A DNA stretch of 22,545 nucleotides, from the NCBI GenBank assembly GCA_947458305.1, contig CANGZO010000010.1, positions 1-22,545 on the forward strand, in the 5' to 3' direction. Of this stretch, positions 15,218-22,545 are shown piece after piece (position 1 is the first letter of the stretch; each line of letters opens with the position of its first letter). Origin of the DNA: Comamonadaceae bacterium (GTDB taxonomy: Bacteria > Pseudomonadota > Gammaproteobacteria > Burkholderiales > Burkholderiaceae_C). Below the pieces are notes generated by a model. It was not told the DNA's origin. It ran no database searches and worked only from the letters and a program-made list of their open reading frames with translations. Made by a program: the position numbers and the translations under genes.

Positions 15218-16144
15218 ATGGCTGAGGTTTACACAGGCCGGTTCGCGCCTTCGCCAACCGGCCTTTTGCATGCCGGCTCGCTGGTGGCCGCACTGGCCAG
15301 TTGGCTCGATGCCCGCGCCCACAATGGCCAGTGGCTGGTGCGCATCGAAGACGTGGACACGCCACGCTGCGTGCCGGGGGCCGATCTGGCCATCTTGAAG
15401 CAGCTGGCCGATTGCGGCTTGGTGCCTGACGGCCCGGTGATGTGGCAAAGCCAGCGCCACGCCGCCTACCAAAGCTTATTGAACGCACTGGTGCAAAAAG
15501 GCTGGGCTTATCCCTGCGGCTGCTCACGCAAAGACATTGAAACAGCCATCGAATCAGCACAAGCCCAGTCGGTGGCCCGCCACCAAGCGGCGGTTTACCC
15601 CGGCACCTGCCGCCACGGCCTGAACGGCAAACCCGCTCGCGCCTGGCGGCTCGATGTACAGGCCGTGCAAACCGCGCTGGGCCTGCCCGCCATCATCCAC
15701 TGGACCGACCGCCGCCTGGGGCTCCAGCAGCAAAACGTGTGTGAAGAAGTGGGCGATTTTGTGCTGCGCCGCGCCGATGGGCTGTGGGCCTACCAACTGG
15801 CTGTGGTGGTGGACGACGCCGCTCAAGGCATCACCCATGTGGTGCGAGGCCAAGACCTGGCCGACAACACGGCCAGGCAGATCGTCCTGCAAAGGGCCTT
15901 GGGGCTCCCCACGCCCGAATACCTGCACACGCCACTGGTGCTGAGCGCCAATGGCGAAAAACTCAGCAAGCAAAACGGGGCCCTTGCGCTGGACCTGCAG
16001 CAGCCCTTACAGGCGCTGAACACAGCAGCGCATGCCTTGGGACTGCCTACGCTGCCTGAACACACGCCCGTTGCCCAAGCCTTGAGCTGTTGGGCGACGC
16101 TGCACGCCAATACCTTGGGGGCACCGTTTGCAAAGAAAGCTTGA
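15218..16144 (+). CDS. gluQ: Glutamyl-Q tRNA(Asp) synthetase
   Basis: GluQRS is a truncated glutamyl-tRNA synthetase paralogue that attaches glutamate to the queuosine base at the wobble position of tRNA-Asp. The 308-residue length matches the family, which lacks the anticodon-binding domain of GltX (about 470). The ATP-binding HIGH variant is in GRFAPSPTGLLHAGSLVAAL (about residues 7-26). The KMSKS variant is GEKLSKQNGA (about 246-255). Zinc-binding residues fit the E. coli YadB pattern of C-x-C, later Y-x3-C: C100, C102, Y127, C131. The tRNA-facing YPGTCR is present. No clear ribosome-binding site is seen; it starts 20 bases after the FAD gene. The symbol gluQ is the short form of gluQRS. 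Confidence 0.93.
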   Translation: MAEVYTGRFAPSPTGLLHAGSLVAALASWLDARAHNGQWLVRIEDVDTPRCVPGADLAILKQLADCGLVPDGPVMWQSQRHAAYQSLLNALVQKGWAYPCGCSRKDIETAIESAQAQSVARHQAAVYPGTCRHGLNGKPARAWRLDVQAVQTALGLPAIIHWTDRRLGLQQQNVCEEVGDFVLRRADGLWAYQLAVVVDDAAQGITHVVRGQDLADNTARQIVLQRALGLPTPEYLHTPLVLSANGEKLSKQNGALALDLQQPLQALNTAAHALGLPTLPEHTPVAQALSCWATLHANTLGAPFAKKA

Positions 16145-16163
16145 ACCGCACATAATATGTGCG
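16128..16163 (+). promoter_or_regulatory. Toxin-antitoxin promoter with overlapping palindromic operator
   Basis: TTGCAA (16128-16133) and CATAAT (16151-16156) are separated by 17 bases, a good sigma-70 layout. The -35 lies within the last codons of gluQRS. The -10 is embedded in a perfect palindrome: CGCACATA (16147-16154), A at the centre, TATGTGCG (16156-16163). This is the expected operator position for autorepression by a ribbon-helix-helix antitoxin, because bound protein would block the -10. The antitoxin start at 16193 lies 37 bases after the -10. Confidence 0.8.
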
Positions 16164-16192
16164 AATTTCATGCCATTGCGGGAGGTCAAACC

Positions 16193-16420
16193 ATGAACAT
16201 CACCTTGTCTGTGGACGAGAGGGTCGCAGAATCTGCGCGTGAAGCAGCCCGAAAAATGGGCAAAAGCCTGAACCAGGCCGTGCGCGATTACTTGGAGCAA
16301 CTCGCGGGTCAAGAGCGACAAGCCGCCGAATGGCAAGCTTGGGAACAACGCTGCCTCCATGGCGGTGGGCAACTCAAGGGCTGGAAGTTTGACCGAGATG
16401 CCCTGCATGATCGCGGCTGA
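16193..16420 (+). CDS. Ribbon-helix-helix antitoxin (VapB-type)
   Basis: The 75-residue protein begins MNITLSVDERVAESAREAAR and continues KMGKSLNQAVRDYLEQLAG, a typical ribbon-helix-helix DNA-binding unit (one strand followed by two helices, about 2-40). The C-terminal part is charged and Trp-rich (AAEWQAWEQR, GWKFDRDAL) and presumably wraps the toxin. ATG 16193 follows GGAGG (16181-16185) by 7 bases. An in-frame ATG at 16157 lies inside the operator palindrome and is unlikely to be used. It overlaps the downstream PIN gene. I infer that it neutralises the toxin and represses the promoter just upstream. It resembles the DUF6364-type antitoxins, but this is not checked. Confidence 0.85.
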   Translation: MNITLSVDERVAESAREAARKMGKSLNQAVRDYLEQLAGQERQAAEWQAWEQRCLHGGGQLKGWKFDRDALHDRG

Positions 16421-16874
16421 ACCCACGCCCCCTTGGGGCCAACTGCTCGCGCTGCCCAAAACCAGGTGCTTCATCGACACCAACATCTTGGTTTACGCCG
16501 ACAGCACCGACGAGCCCCACAAACAGCGCATCGCCATCGACGTACTGAGGCACCTGCGCTTTCAACGTTTGGGGGTTTTGTCCACGCAGGTGCTCAACGA
16601 GTACATCCAAGTTGGCCTGCGCCAATTGGGCCTACCCCACAGCCATGTTCGCGCGCAACTGCAGTGTTACCGACAAATGGACCTGGCGGGTGTGACGCCA
16701 GACACCATCGACATGGCGCTTGATCTCCACCAAAGTCATTCCCTGAGTTACTGGGACGCTCTGATTTTGGCCAGCGCCCACATTTCAGGTTGCGCTGTGC
16801 TGTTGACCGAAGACATGGGCACCGGCGAAGTTCTGGCGGGTGTGCAGTTGGTCAACCCGTTTGTAACCACTTGA
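16398..16874 (+). CDS. PIN-domain toxin, probable VapC-type ribonuclease
   Basis: PIN toxins cut RNA, often tRNA, using a cluster of acidic residues that bind magnesium. All four expected positions are visible: Asp in CFIDTNILVYADS, Glu in STQVLNEYIQVGL, Asp in SLSYWDALILASA, and Asp in VLLTEDMGTGE. From ATG 16398 the protein has 158 residues and overlaps the antitoxin gene by 23 bases. ATG 16407 (155 residues) is also possible. GGAAG at 16383-16387 supports the first. About 20 residues precede the core PIN fold. The overlap indicates coupled translation with the antitoxin. The pair sits between two tRNA-modification genes without signs of a mobile element. No catalytic residue is missing, so it should be active. 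Confidence 0.87.
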   Translation: MPCMIAAEPTPPWGQLLALPKTRCFIDTNILVYADSTDEPHKQRIAIDVLRHLRFQRLGVLSTQVLNEYIQVGLRQLGLPHSHVRAQLQCYRQMDLAGVTPDTIDMALDLHQSHSLSYWDALILASAHISGCAVLLTEDMGTGEVLAGVQLVNPFVTT

Positions 16875-16978
16875 CTCGTCACATCCCCATCACCCCCCTC
16901 TCATCGCCCCCACCTCATAAAGCAACCGCGATAATCGCAGGCTTTGCGAAACACTTCGGCCCTCAAGCCATCCCCCTC
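16875..16978 (+). promoter_or_regulatory. trmB leader with possible -10 (weak)
   Basis: The sequence GCGATAATCGC (16928-16938) is a perfect 5-1-5 palindrome containing GATAAT, which could act as a -10 box for trmB. No matching -35 is seen at 16-18 bases upstream; the region there is C-rich. No toxin terminator was recognised in this gap, so read-through from the toxin-antitoxin unit is possible. Confidence 0.35.
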
Positions 16979-17728
16979 ATGACGCCCCCCGAAAACACCC
17001 AGCAGCAGCCTGCCCAAGAAAATGTCACCGAACAGGCTGCCCCCGAGGCACCTTTCATGCGGCAGATCAAAACCTATGTACTGCGCGCCGGACGCATGGG
17101 CTCGGGCCAAGTGCGGGCGTTTGAGCAATTCGGTCCCCAGTTTTTGGTGCCTTACAGCGCACAACGCTTGGACGTGCAAGCGGCATTTGGGCGCCCTGCC
17201 CCGCTGATTCTGGAGATTGGGTTTGGCATGGGCGACGCCACAGCCAAGATTGCTCAAGTGCGCCCGGGTGATAACTTTTTGTGCTGTGAAGTGCATGAGC
17301 CGGGCGTGGGTGCTCTGCTCAAACGCTGCGGCGAAGAAGGCATTGCCAACATCCGCATCGTGCAGCACGACGCGATCGAGGTCATGGACCACATGCTCGG
17401 CCCGGACAGCCTGGACGGCGTGCACATCTTTTTCCCAGACCCTTGGCACAAAAGCCGCCACCACAAGCGCCGCCTGATCCAGTCGCCTTTCATCCAGCGC
17501 CTGGCCCAGCACATCAAACCCGGCGGTTACCTGCATTTGGCCACCGACTGGCAGCCTTATTCCGAGCAGATGATGGGCGTGCTGCGTGCCGAACCTTTGT
17601 TGGTCAACACCAGCGATGCGGCCGACGGCTTTGCCGCCAAGCCCGACTACCGGCCACTCACCAAGTTTGAAAACCGGGGTCTCAAACTCGGCCACGGCGT
17701 GTGGGATCTGGTGTTCCGCCGAGTCTGA
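16979..17728 (+). CDS. trmB: tRNA (guanine-N7-)-methyltransferase
   Basis: TrmB uses S-adenosylmethionine to make m7G46 in the variable loop of tRNAs. The 249-residue protein has a low-complexity N-terminal tail of about 27 residues. It then shows RAGRMGSGQVRAFEQF and the SAM-binding LILEIGFGMGDATAKIA, followed by EVHEPGVGALL. The family's defining FFPDPWHKSRHHKRRLIQSP is followed by GGYLHLATDWQPYSEQM. The catalytic Asp lies in the FPDPW block. ATG 16979 was chosen because residues before it in the open frame look non-protein-like and the length then fits. No clear ribosome-binding site is seen. The 104-base gap upstream contains the palindrome GCGATAATCGC (16928-16938), with GATAAT as a possible -10. 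It is followed by rluA after one base. Confidence 0.94.
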   Translation: MTPPENTQQQPAQENVTEQAAPEAPFMRQIKTYVLRAGRMGSGQVRAFEQFGPQFLVPYSAQRLDVQAAFGRPAPLILEIGFGMGDATAKIAQVRPGDNFLCCEVHEPGVGALLKRCGEEGIANIRIVQHDAIEVMDHMLGPDSLDGVHIFFPDPWHKSRHHKRRLIQSPFIQRLAQHIKPGGYLHLATDWQPYSEQMMGVLRAEPLLVNTSDAADGFAAKPDYRPLTKFENRGLKLGHGVWDLVFRRV

Positions 17729-17729
17729 C

Positions 17730-18668
17730 ATGAACCAAGCAGGGCACGGCGTCAAGTTGCCTCTGCGAGGCATTCAGTTGCCCCTTCGTAACGGCGTGAG
17801 CGCCAGCGTGGTGTCGGTGCCGCAAGGCGCGCCGCACCTGCTCGATTTTTTGGCGCAGCGCATGCCCGGCATTTCGCGCAGCGAATGGGCCGAACGCTTG
17901 GCGCAAGGCTTGGTGTTGCACGAAGACGGCCAAGCGGCCCTGCCCCACCAAAGTTGCCAACCAGGCCAGCGCCTGTATTACTACCGGCATCTGGCCGATG
18001 AACCCGTGCTGCCGTTTCAGGCGCAGGTCTTGTTTGAAGACGAGCACTTGCTGGTGGTGGACAAACCGCACTTCATGCCCGTCACGCCCACGGGCCGTTA
18101 CGTGCAGCAAAGCCTCTTGGTGCAGCTCAAGCGCCAGACTGGCTGCGCCGATTTGGTACCGCTGCACCGCATCGACCGCGAAACCGCGGGTCTGGTCTTG
18201 CTGGGCAAACGCCTGCAAGAGCGCGACGCTTACCATGCGCTGTTTCGGGACCATCAGATCCACAAGACTTACCACGCAGTGGCGGCGCACACACCGCACT
18301 TGAAGCTGCCACTCGTGCACACCAGCCGCTTGGTGCCGGGGGAGCCGTTTTTCAGAACGCAGGAAGTGCCAGGGCCAGCCAACAGCGAAACCCGCATCGC
18401 TTTGCTGCACACCGATGGCCAGCGGGCGCTGTATGCGCTGGAGCCCATCAGCGGCAAACGCCACCAACTGCGGGTGCACATGAACGCCTTGGGCATCCCG
18501 ATCGAAGGTGACCCCTTTTACCCCAGCGTCTTGCGCGGGCCGGATGCGCCAGAAGACTTCAGCCAGCCTTTGCAACTCTTGGCGCAGTCGGTGCGCTTCA
18601 CCGATCCGATCACCGGCCAAACCCGCGAATGGACCAGTGGGCTGCGTTTGAGCATCAGTCCGCCTTGA
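17730..18668 (+). CDS. RluA-family pseudouridine synthase
   Basis: The enzyme converts a specific uridine in rRNA or tRNA to pseudouridine. The 312-residue protein has an N-terminal S4-like RNA-binding part (about 35-90) with LLDFLAQRMPGISRSEWAER. The catalytic domain follows, with LLVVDKPHFMPVTPTG and the signature PLHRIDRETAGLVLL; Asp149 in HRIDR is the nucleophile. The late ALEPISGKRHQLRVHMNALG and IPIEGDPFYP complete the family pattern. Which site it modifies cannot be told; TruC and RluA or RluC relatives are candidates. ATG 17730 follows the trmB stop by one base, so the two RNA-modification genes form an operon. It ends facing the oxidase gene on the other strand. Confidence 0.92.
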   Translation: MNQAGHGVKLPLRGIQLPLRNGVSASVVSVPQGAPHLLDFLAQRMPGISRSEWAERLAQGLVLHEDGQAALPHQSCQPGQRLYYYRHLADEPVLPFQAQVLFEDEHLLVVDKPHFMPVTPTGRYVQQSLLVQLKRQTGCADLVPLHRIDRETAGLVLLGKRLQERDAYHALFRDHQIHKTYHAVAAHTPHLKLPLVHTSRLVPGEPFFRTQEVPGPANSETRIALLHTDGQRALYALEPISGKRHQLRVHMNALGIPIEGDPFYPSVLRGPDAPEDFSQPLQLLAQSVRFTDPITGQTREWTSGLRLSISPP

Positions 18669-18676
18669 GGCGTTTT
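18661..18676 (+). terminator. Possible small terminator at the rluA-family stop
   Basis: CGCC-TTGA-GGCG followed by TTTT forms a four-pair GC hairpin with the stop codon in the loop. The stem is very short, so it is only a weak candidate. It lies in the 19-base gap between convergent genes. Confidence 0.25.
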
Positions 18677-18687
18677 GACGGCTTGGC

Positions 18688-21600
18688 TCAGCCTGGCAAC
18701 AAACCCGCCAATAACTGACTCAGGTGCACGGCCTCGCGCTGAGCGCCGTCGTGGATTTGGTGGCGGCAGCTGGTGCCGTCGGCCACCACGATCGCATCGG
18801 CTTGGGCGCGCACCGCTGGCAGCAAGCTCAACTCAGCCATTTGCATGGACACCTCGTAGTGGCTGGCCTCGTAGCCAAAACTGCCCGCCATGCCGCAACA
18901 ACTGCTCTCAATCAGCTGCGGCTTGGCCCCCGGAATCCAACGCAAGACTTCCATCACGGGTGAGACCGCGTCAAAGGCTTTTTGGTGGCAATGCCCGTGC
19001 AACAAGACCTGGCGGTCAACCGGGGCAATCTGCGCTTTGAGCGCATCGAGCTGCCCAGCTTGGGCTTCCCGGGCCAAAAATTCCTCAAACAGCAAAGCCT
19101 GCTGGGCGATTTTTTGAGCGCCCTCGCCCAAGCCCATCACCAGCAACTCATCGCGCAAGGTGAGCAAACACGAGGGCTCCAGGCCCACGATGGCCAAACC
19201 GCGCTCGGCAAAAGGCAGCAGGCTTTGCACGACTTCGCTGGCTTTTTCTCGGGCGCGCTCCACCATGCCTGTGGCCAGGTAGGTGCGCCCGCAGCACAGA
19301 TGCTGGCCGTCTTCTTGCAGCTTGGTGGCCACATGCACGGTGTAGCCGGCCGCTTGCAGCACCTTGACGGCCGCATGCGCGTTGGCCGATTCCAAGTAGC
19401 CGTTGAAGGTGTCCACAAACAAGACCACGCCGCGCGTAGCGGCCAACACCTCGGCACGGGTTGCGGTGGCTTGTGTGGGGCTTGGTTGGGTGTTGAAAAA
19501 GTGATGCGTTTGCCACTGCGGCAAGCTGCGCTTGGACGACAGGCCCAAGAGCTTTTCAGTCAACGCGGCCAGCAAGGGCATGCGGTTGCGCAGGTTGAGC
19601 ACAGGGGCCAGGCGCGCCGCCCAGCGGGCGTAGTCGGGCAAATGGGCCACCAATTTGTCTTGCAGCGTGTGGCCGTGTTTGGCCTTGTAGTGCTGCAAAA
19701 ACTCGACCTTCATCTTGGCCATGTCCACCCCGGTGGGGCAATCGCGCTTGCAGCCTTTGCAGCCCACACACAGGTCCATCGCGTCATGCACCGCTTGGCT
19801 GGAGAGTGCGTCTTGGCCCGCCAGGCCTTCGATCTGGCCACTGAGGGCCAAGCGCAAGGTGTTGGCGCGGCCGCGCGTCAGGTGCTGCTCGTCACGCGTC
19901 ACGCGGTAGCTGGGGCACATGGTGCCCGCATCGAACTTGCGGCAGTGGCCGTTGTTGTTGCACATCTCTACCGCTTTGGCCAGGCCTTGGGCCGGGTCAC
20001 CGCCTGTGCCTGGGGCGCTGGTTTGCTCGGTGACCGGGTCGTTTTGCACGTTCCAGGCGCTCCAGTCGAGCGCGGTGCGGATCGGCACCACCTTGTAGGT
20101 CGGCGGAAAGCGCATCAGCGTGGTGTCGTCCATTTTGGGCGGGTTGACGATGCGCTGGGGGCACAGCAGTTGCTGAGGGTCCATCTCGCGTTTGATCTGT
20201 GCAAATGCCTCGCTGATGCGAGGGCCAAACTGCCAACCGATCCACTCGCCCCGGCACAGGCCGTCACCGTGCTCGCCACTGAAAGCACCTTTGTAGCGGC
20301 GCACCAGTTCGCTTGCCTCTTCGGCAATCGCGCGCATTTTGCTCGCGCCATCGCGGCGCATGTCCAAAATGGGGCGCACATGCAAAGTGCCCACCGAGGC
20401 GTGGGCGTACCAAGTGCCCCGGCTGCCGTATTTGCGAAACACGCCGGTCAAGGCATCGGTGTACTCGGCCAGACTTTCGAGTGGCACGGCGCAGTCTTCA
20501 ATGAAGCTCACCGGTTTGCCGTCGCCACGCAGGCTCATCATGATGTTCAGGCCCGCCTTGCGCACTTCCCACAGGTTTTTCTGCGGCACATCGTCCACCA
20601 TCTCGACCACGCTGCCGGGCAAACCCAAGTCGCCCATCAACTCCACCAGCTCCTTGATTTTGTGCGCAATGTCGGCCTTGCTCGGCCCTGAAAACTCCAC
20701 CAACAAAACCGCCTCGGGCATGCCGCCGTTGATGTGCGGCGACAAGGCGGTGCGGATGGTCGGCGCAAAGGCCGGATTTTGCAAAGACAGCTCGATCATG
20801 GTGCGGTCCACCAGTTCGACCGCCGACAGCTGCCCCACCGCCATGCCCTGCCCCAGCTTGACGATGTGCTGGGCCGAATCCATGGCTTGGTAAAAGCTGG
20901 GAAAGTTCACCACGCCCAGTACCTTGGCGCGGGGCAACTCGGACAAGCGCAAAGTCAGCGAACGGGTCAGGGCCAGCGTGCCCTCGCTGCCAATGAGCAA
21001 ATGCGCCAGGTTGACCGAACCGTCAGCCGTGTAGGGCCGCTCGTTCTGGTTGCGGAAAATGTCCAGGTTGTAGCCCGCCACGCGGCGCAACACTTTGGGC
21101 CAGTGGGCGTCCATCTCGCTGGCGTGTTGCAAGGCCAAGTCGCGCACAAAGTCGCCAATCTGGCGAGCGCGGCCTTGGGCTTGTTCATAGGCACCAAAGT
21201 CCAGCAAACTGCCATCGGCCAGCCAAGCCTGGGCACCCAGCACGTTGTGCACCATGTTGCCGTAGGCAATCGAGCGGCTGCCGCAAGAGTTGTTGCCCGC
21301 CATACCGCCCAAGGTGGCTTGGGCGCTGGTGGACACGTCCACCGGGTACCACAGACCCTGCGTTTTGAGGGCCGCGTTCAAGTGGTCCAGCACCAGGCCT
21401 GGCTCTACGGTGGCGGTGCGCTGCTCGGGATCGACCGCCATGATCTTGCGCATGTGTTTGGAGTGGTCAATGACCAGACCCGCGCCCACGGTTTGACCGC
21501 ACTGGCTGGTGCCGCCGCCGCGCGGCACGATGGGCACACCCAGATCACGACAAATGTCCAGCGCCATTCGCACATCGGCTTCGTCACGCGGCACGAAAAC

Positions 21601-21801
21601 GCCCACAGGCATTTCCTGATAAATCGACGCATCGGTGGCGTAGCGGCCCCGGTCGGCTGCAGAAAACAAGACCTCACCCCGGGTATCGGAACGCAATCGC
21701 CTGGCGAGCAGCCCGGCCACTTCGTTGCTGATGCGAGCGACCTTGTCGTAGGCGTGGTCCGGCGAGGATTTGGACAAATCGATCGGCAAAGGGGCGTTCA
21801 T
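18688..21801 (-). CDS. FAD-binding and Fe-S-binding oxidoreductase (YdiJ-type, D-2-hydroxyacid dehydrogenase-like)
   Basis: The 1037-residue protein fuses two modules. The N-terminal part (about 65-540) is a vanillyl-alcohol-oxidase-type FAD domain with PIVPRGGGTSQCGQTVGAG (about 90-108) and the D-lactate/glycolate-oxidase cap, including AHASVGTLHVRPILD and SGEHGDGLCRGEW. The C-terminal part binds iron-sulfur: CNNNGHCRKFDAGTMCPSYR starting at C614, then CVGCKGCKRDCP from C678. Cysteine-rich CCG-type motifs follow: GLEPSCLL, HGHCHQKAF and ESSCCGMAGSFGYE (about 966). This matches E. coli YdiJ in layout and length; YdiJ has been reported to oxidise D-2-hydroxyglutarate. Related proteins use D-lactate, so the substrate is open. 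The start overlaps the GntR stop (ATGA) and has AGGA 8 bases upstream. Confidence 0.93.
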   Translation of the reverse strand: MNAPLPIDLSKSSPDHAYDKVARISNEVAGLLARRLRSDTRGEVLFSAADRGRYATDASIYQEMPVGVFVPRDEADVRMALDICRDLGVPIVPRGGGTSQCGQTVGAGLVIDHSKHMRKIMAVDPEQRTATVEPGLVLDHLNAALKTQGLWYPVDVSTSAQATLGGMAGNNSCGSRSIAYGNMVHNVLGAQAWLADGSLLDFGAYEQAQGRARQIGDFVRDLALQHASEMDAHWPKVLRRVAGYNLDIFRNQNERPYTADGSVNLAHLLIGSEGTLALTRSLTLRLSELPRAKVLGVVNFPSFYQAMDSAQHIVKLGQGMAVGQLSAVELVDRTMIELSLQNPAFAPTIRTALSPHINGGMPEAVLLVEFSGPSKADIAHKIKELVELMGDLGLPGSVVEMVDDVPQKNLWEVRKAGLNIMMSLRGDGKPVSFIEDCAVPLESLAEYTDALTGVFRKYGSRGTWYAHASVGTLHVRPILDMRRDGASKMRAIAEEASELVRRYKGAFSGEHGDGLCRGEWIGWQFGPRISEAFAQIKREMDPQQLLCPQRIVNPPKMDDTTLMRFPPTYKVVPIRTALDWSAWNVQNDPVTEQTSAPGTGGDPAQGLAKAVEMCNNNGHCRKFDAGTMCPSYRVTRDEQHLTRGRANTLRLALSGQIEGLAGQDALSSQAVHDAMDLCVGCKGCKRDCPTGVDMAKMKVEFLQHYKAKHGHTLQDKLVAHLPDYARWAARLAPVLNLRNRMPLLAALTEKLLGLSSKRSLPQWQTHHFFNTQPSPTQATATRAEVLAATRGVVLFVDTFNGYLESANAHAAVKVLQAAGYTVHVATKLQEDGQHLCCGRTYLATGMVERAREKASEVVQSLLPFAERGLAIVGLEPSCLLTLRDELLVMGLGEGAQKIAQQALLFEEFLAREAQAGQLDALKAQIAPVDRQVLLHGHCHQKAFDAVSPVMEVLRWIPGAKPQLIESSCCGMAGSFGYEASHYEVSMQMAELSLLPAVRAQADAIVVADGTSCRHQIHDGAQREAVHLSQLLAGLLPG

Positions 21802-22538
21802 GGAGCATGTCCTTCTGTCTGAAATGGGGTGTCGCTCAGGCTGGTGCCCTCTGGCGAAGCAGAAATGGCCTGGCGTGAACTGCGCAGTTGCTCGATCACC
21901 ACGTTGCGCTTGTTGTCCAGGTGCTGCATCAGCACCTGGCGCAAGGCTGCTGGGTCACGGGCCTCCAGCGCCTGCACCATGGCGATGTGTTCGTCCACGG
22001 CGCGCTGCCATTTGTCACCGTCTTGGTTGGATCGAAATCGCAACGCCTGCAAACGGGCATTGACTTGGTTGTAAGTGGCGGTCAGCACCGGGTTCTTGGC
22101 CGCCGCATTGAAACTGCGGTGAATCGCCGCATTGACCTGGTAATAGGTCGACAGGTCGCGGCGGGTGTAGGCCGCCATCATCTCGTAATGCAGGGCCTTG
22201 ATCTCATTGAGTTCAGCCTCGGTCACGCGCTGGGCTGCCAATTCGCCCGACAAGCCCTCCAGCCCGGCCATCACCTCAAAGGTGTGGCGCACATCGGCCT
22301 CACTCAGCTGAACGGCGACCGAACCCCGGTTGGGCAACAGCTCCACCAAGCCTTCTGCGGCCAGCATTTTGATGGCTTCACGCAGTGGGGTGCGCGAGAT
22401 GCTCAGCTCTTCGCACAGGGTGCGTTCATTGAGTTTGCCCCCCGGCGGGATCAAGCCCTCCACCAACATTTGGCGCAGGCGCTGCGCCACTTGTTCGTGC
22501 AAAACGGGACGGGCAATGGACAGGTGTTCGGAAGCCAT
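21798..22538 (-). CDS. GntR-family regulator with FCD ligand domain
   Basis: The 246-residue protein begins with a GntR winged helix (about 12-75): LHEQVAQRLRQMLVEGLIPP, GGKLNERTLCEELSISRTPL and REAIKMLAAEGLVELLPNRG. An FCD all-helical ligand-binding domain follows (about 85-220). The metal-site His residues expected in FCD appear as AAIHRSF, DEHIAM and LMQHLDN. The first ligand position, usually Asp, is Asn here (VNAAIH), a substitution I believe is seen in other FCD members. The gene overlaps the oxidase start by 4 bases, so regulator and enzyme are translated together. That suggests the regulator responds to the oxidase's organic-acid substrate. Upstream sequence is cut off 7 bases beyond the start, so its promoter is not visible. 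Confidence 0.92.
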   Translation of the reverse strand: MASEHLSIARPVLHEQVAQRLRQMLVEGLIPPGGKLNERTLCEELSISRTPLREAIKMLAAEGLVELLPNRGSVAVQLSEADVRHTFEVMAGLEGLSGELAAQRVTEAELNEIKALHYEMMAAYTRRDLSTYYQVNAAIHRSFNAAAKNPVLTATYNQVNARLQALRFRSNQDGDKWQRAVDEHIAMVQALEARDPAALRQVLMQHLDNKRNVVIEQLRSSRQAISASPEGTSLSDTPFQTEGHAP

Positions 22539-22545
22539 GAACTTA

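Noticed and set aside
18661..18676. Strong bidirectional terminator between the convergent rluA-family and oxidase genes
   Set aside because: Only a four-pair stem with four T is present, too weak for a confident call. It is kept as a low-confidence candidate only.
18982..20691. 569-residue plus-strand open frame opposite the YdiJ-type gene
   Set aside because: It lies antisense to a gene with multiple conserved motifs and has no domain features of its own.
1..22545. tRNA, rRNA, CRISPR arrays, insertion sequences, integrases, phage genes
   Set aside because: None was recognised by reading. The toxin-antitoxin pair is the only accessory-looking element and has no visible flanking repeats.

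Overview
The window looks like an ordinary chromosomal segment of a Gram-negative betaproteobacterium, most likely order Burkholderiales and possibly Comamonadaceae. The evidence is the high GC content, the tightly packed and often overlapping genes, a RibB protein fused to a degenerate GTP-cyclohydrolase domain, tol genes, a full-length Pol III alpha subunit, and the LysR/pirin/flavodoxin and GntR/FAD-Fe-S oxidase pairings. The placement rests on protein character only and was not checked by database search. No rRNA, tRNA, CRISPR array, prophage or insertion sequence was seen.

Region 1 (1-7234, + strand) reads as one long co-directional cluster. It runs: end of riboflavin synthase (ribE), ribBA/ribBX, lumazine synthase (ribH), nusB, a class I aminotransferase, ybgC, tolQ, tolR and tolA. 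Many junctions are ATGA or TGATG overlaps, which suggests translational coupling. It joins flavin synthesis, transcription antitermination and the Tol envelope machine. The usual partners tolB and pal do not follow tolA. In their place are a structured 124-base gap and a gene for an unrecognised exported protein with an Asn/Gln-rich tail.

Region 2 (7257-13004, - strand) holds, in transcription order, a pirin gene and a flavodoxin/WrbA-like gene ending at a clear intrinsic terminator, then a DUF599-type membrane protein and dnaE. A perfect dyad lies just upstream of dnaE. The pirin-flavodoxin pair diverges from a LysR-type regulator gene (13135-14073, +). The gap between them carries a 10-bp-arm perfect inverted repeat with LysR-box geometry, so the regulator probably controls itself and possibly the pair.

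Region 3 (13135-18668, + strand) continues with a renalase-like FAD oxidoreductase, gluQRS (tRNA-Asp modification), a small RHH antitoxin/PIN toxin module with its own promoter and overlapping palindromic operator, trmB (tRNA m7G46 methyltransferase) and an RluA-family pseudouridine synthase. Three of these are RNA-modification genes, and the toxin-antitoxin pair sits between them.

Region 4 (18688-22538, - strand) is a two-gene unit: a GntR/FCD regulator overlapping by 4 bases a 1037-residue FAD plus Fe-S oxidoreductase of the YdiJ type.

Most of the window is housekeeping. I saw no convincing new multi-gene system. The best leads are the exported Asn-rich protein and structured gap in the tol locus, the LysR dyad, the toxin-antitoxin promoter/operator, and the dyad before dnaE.
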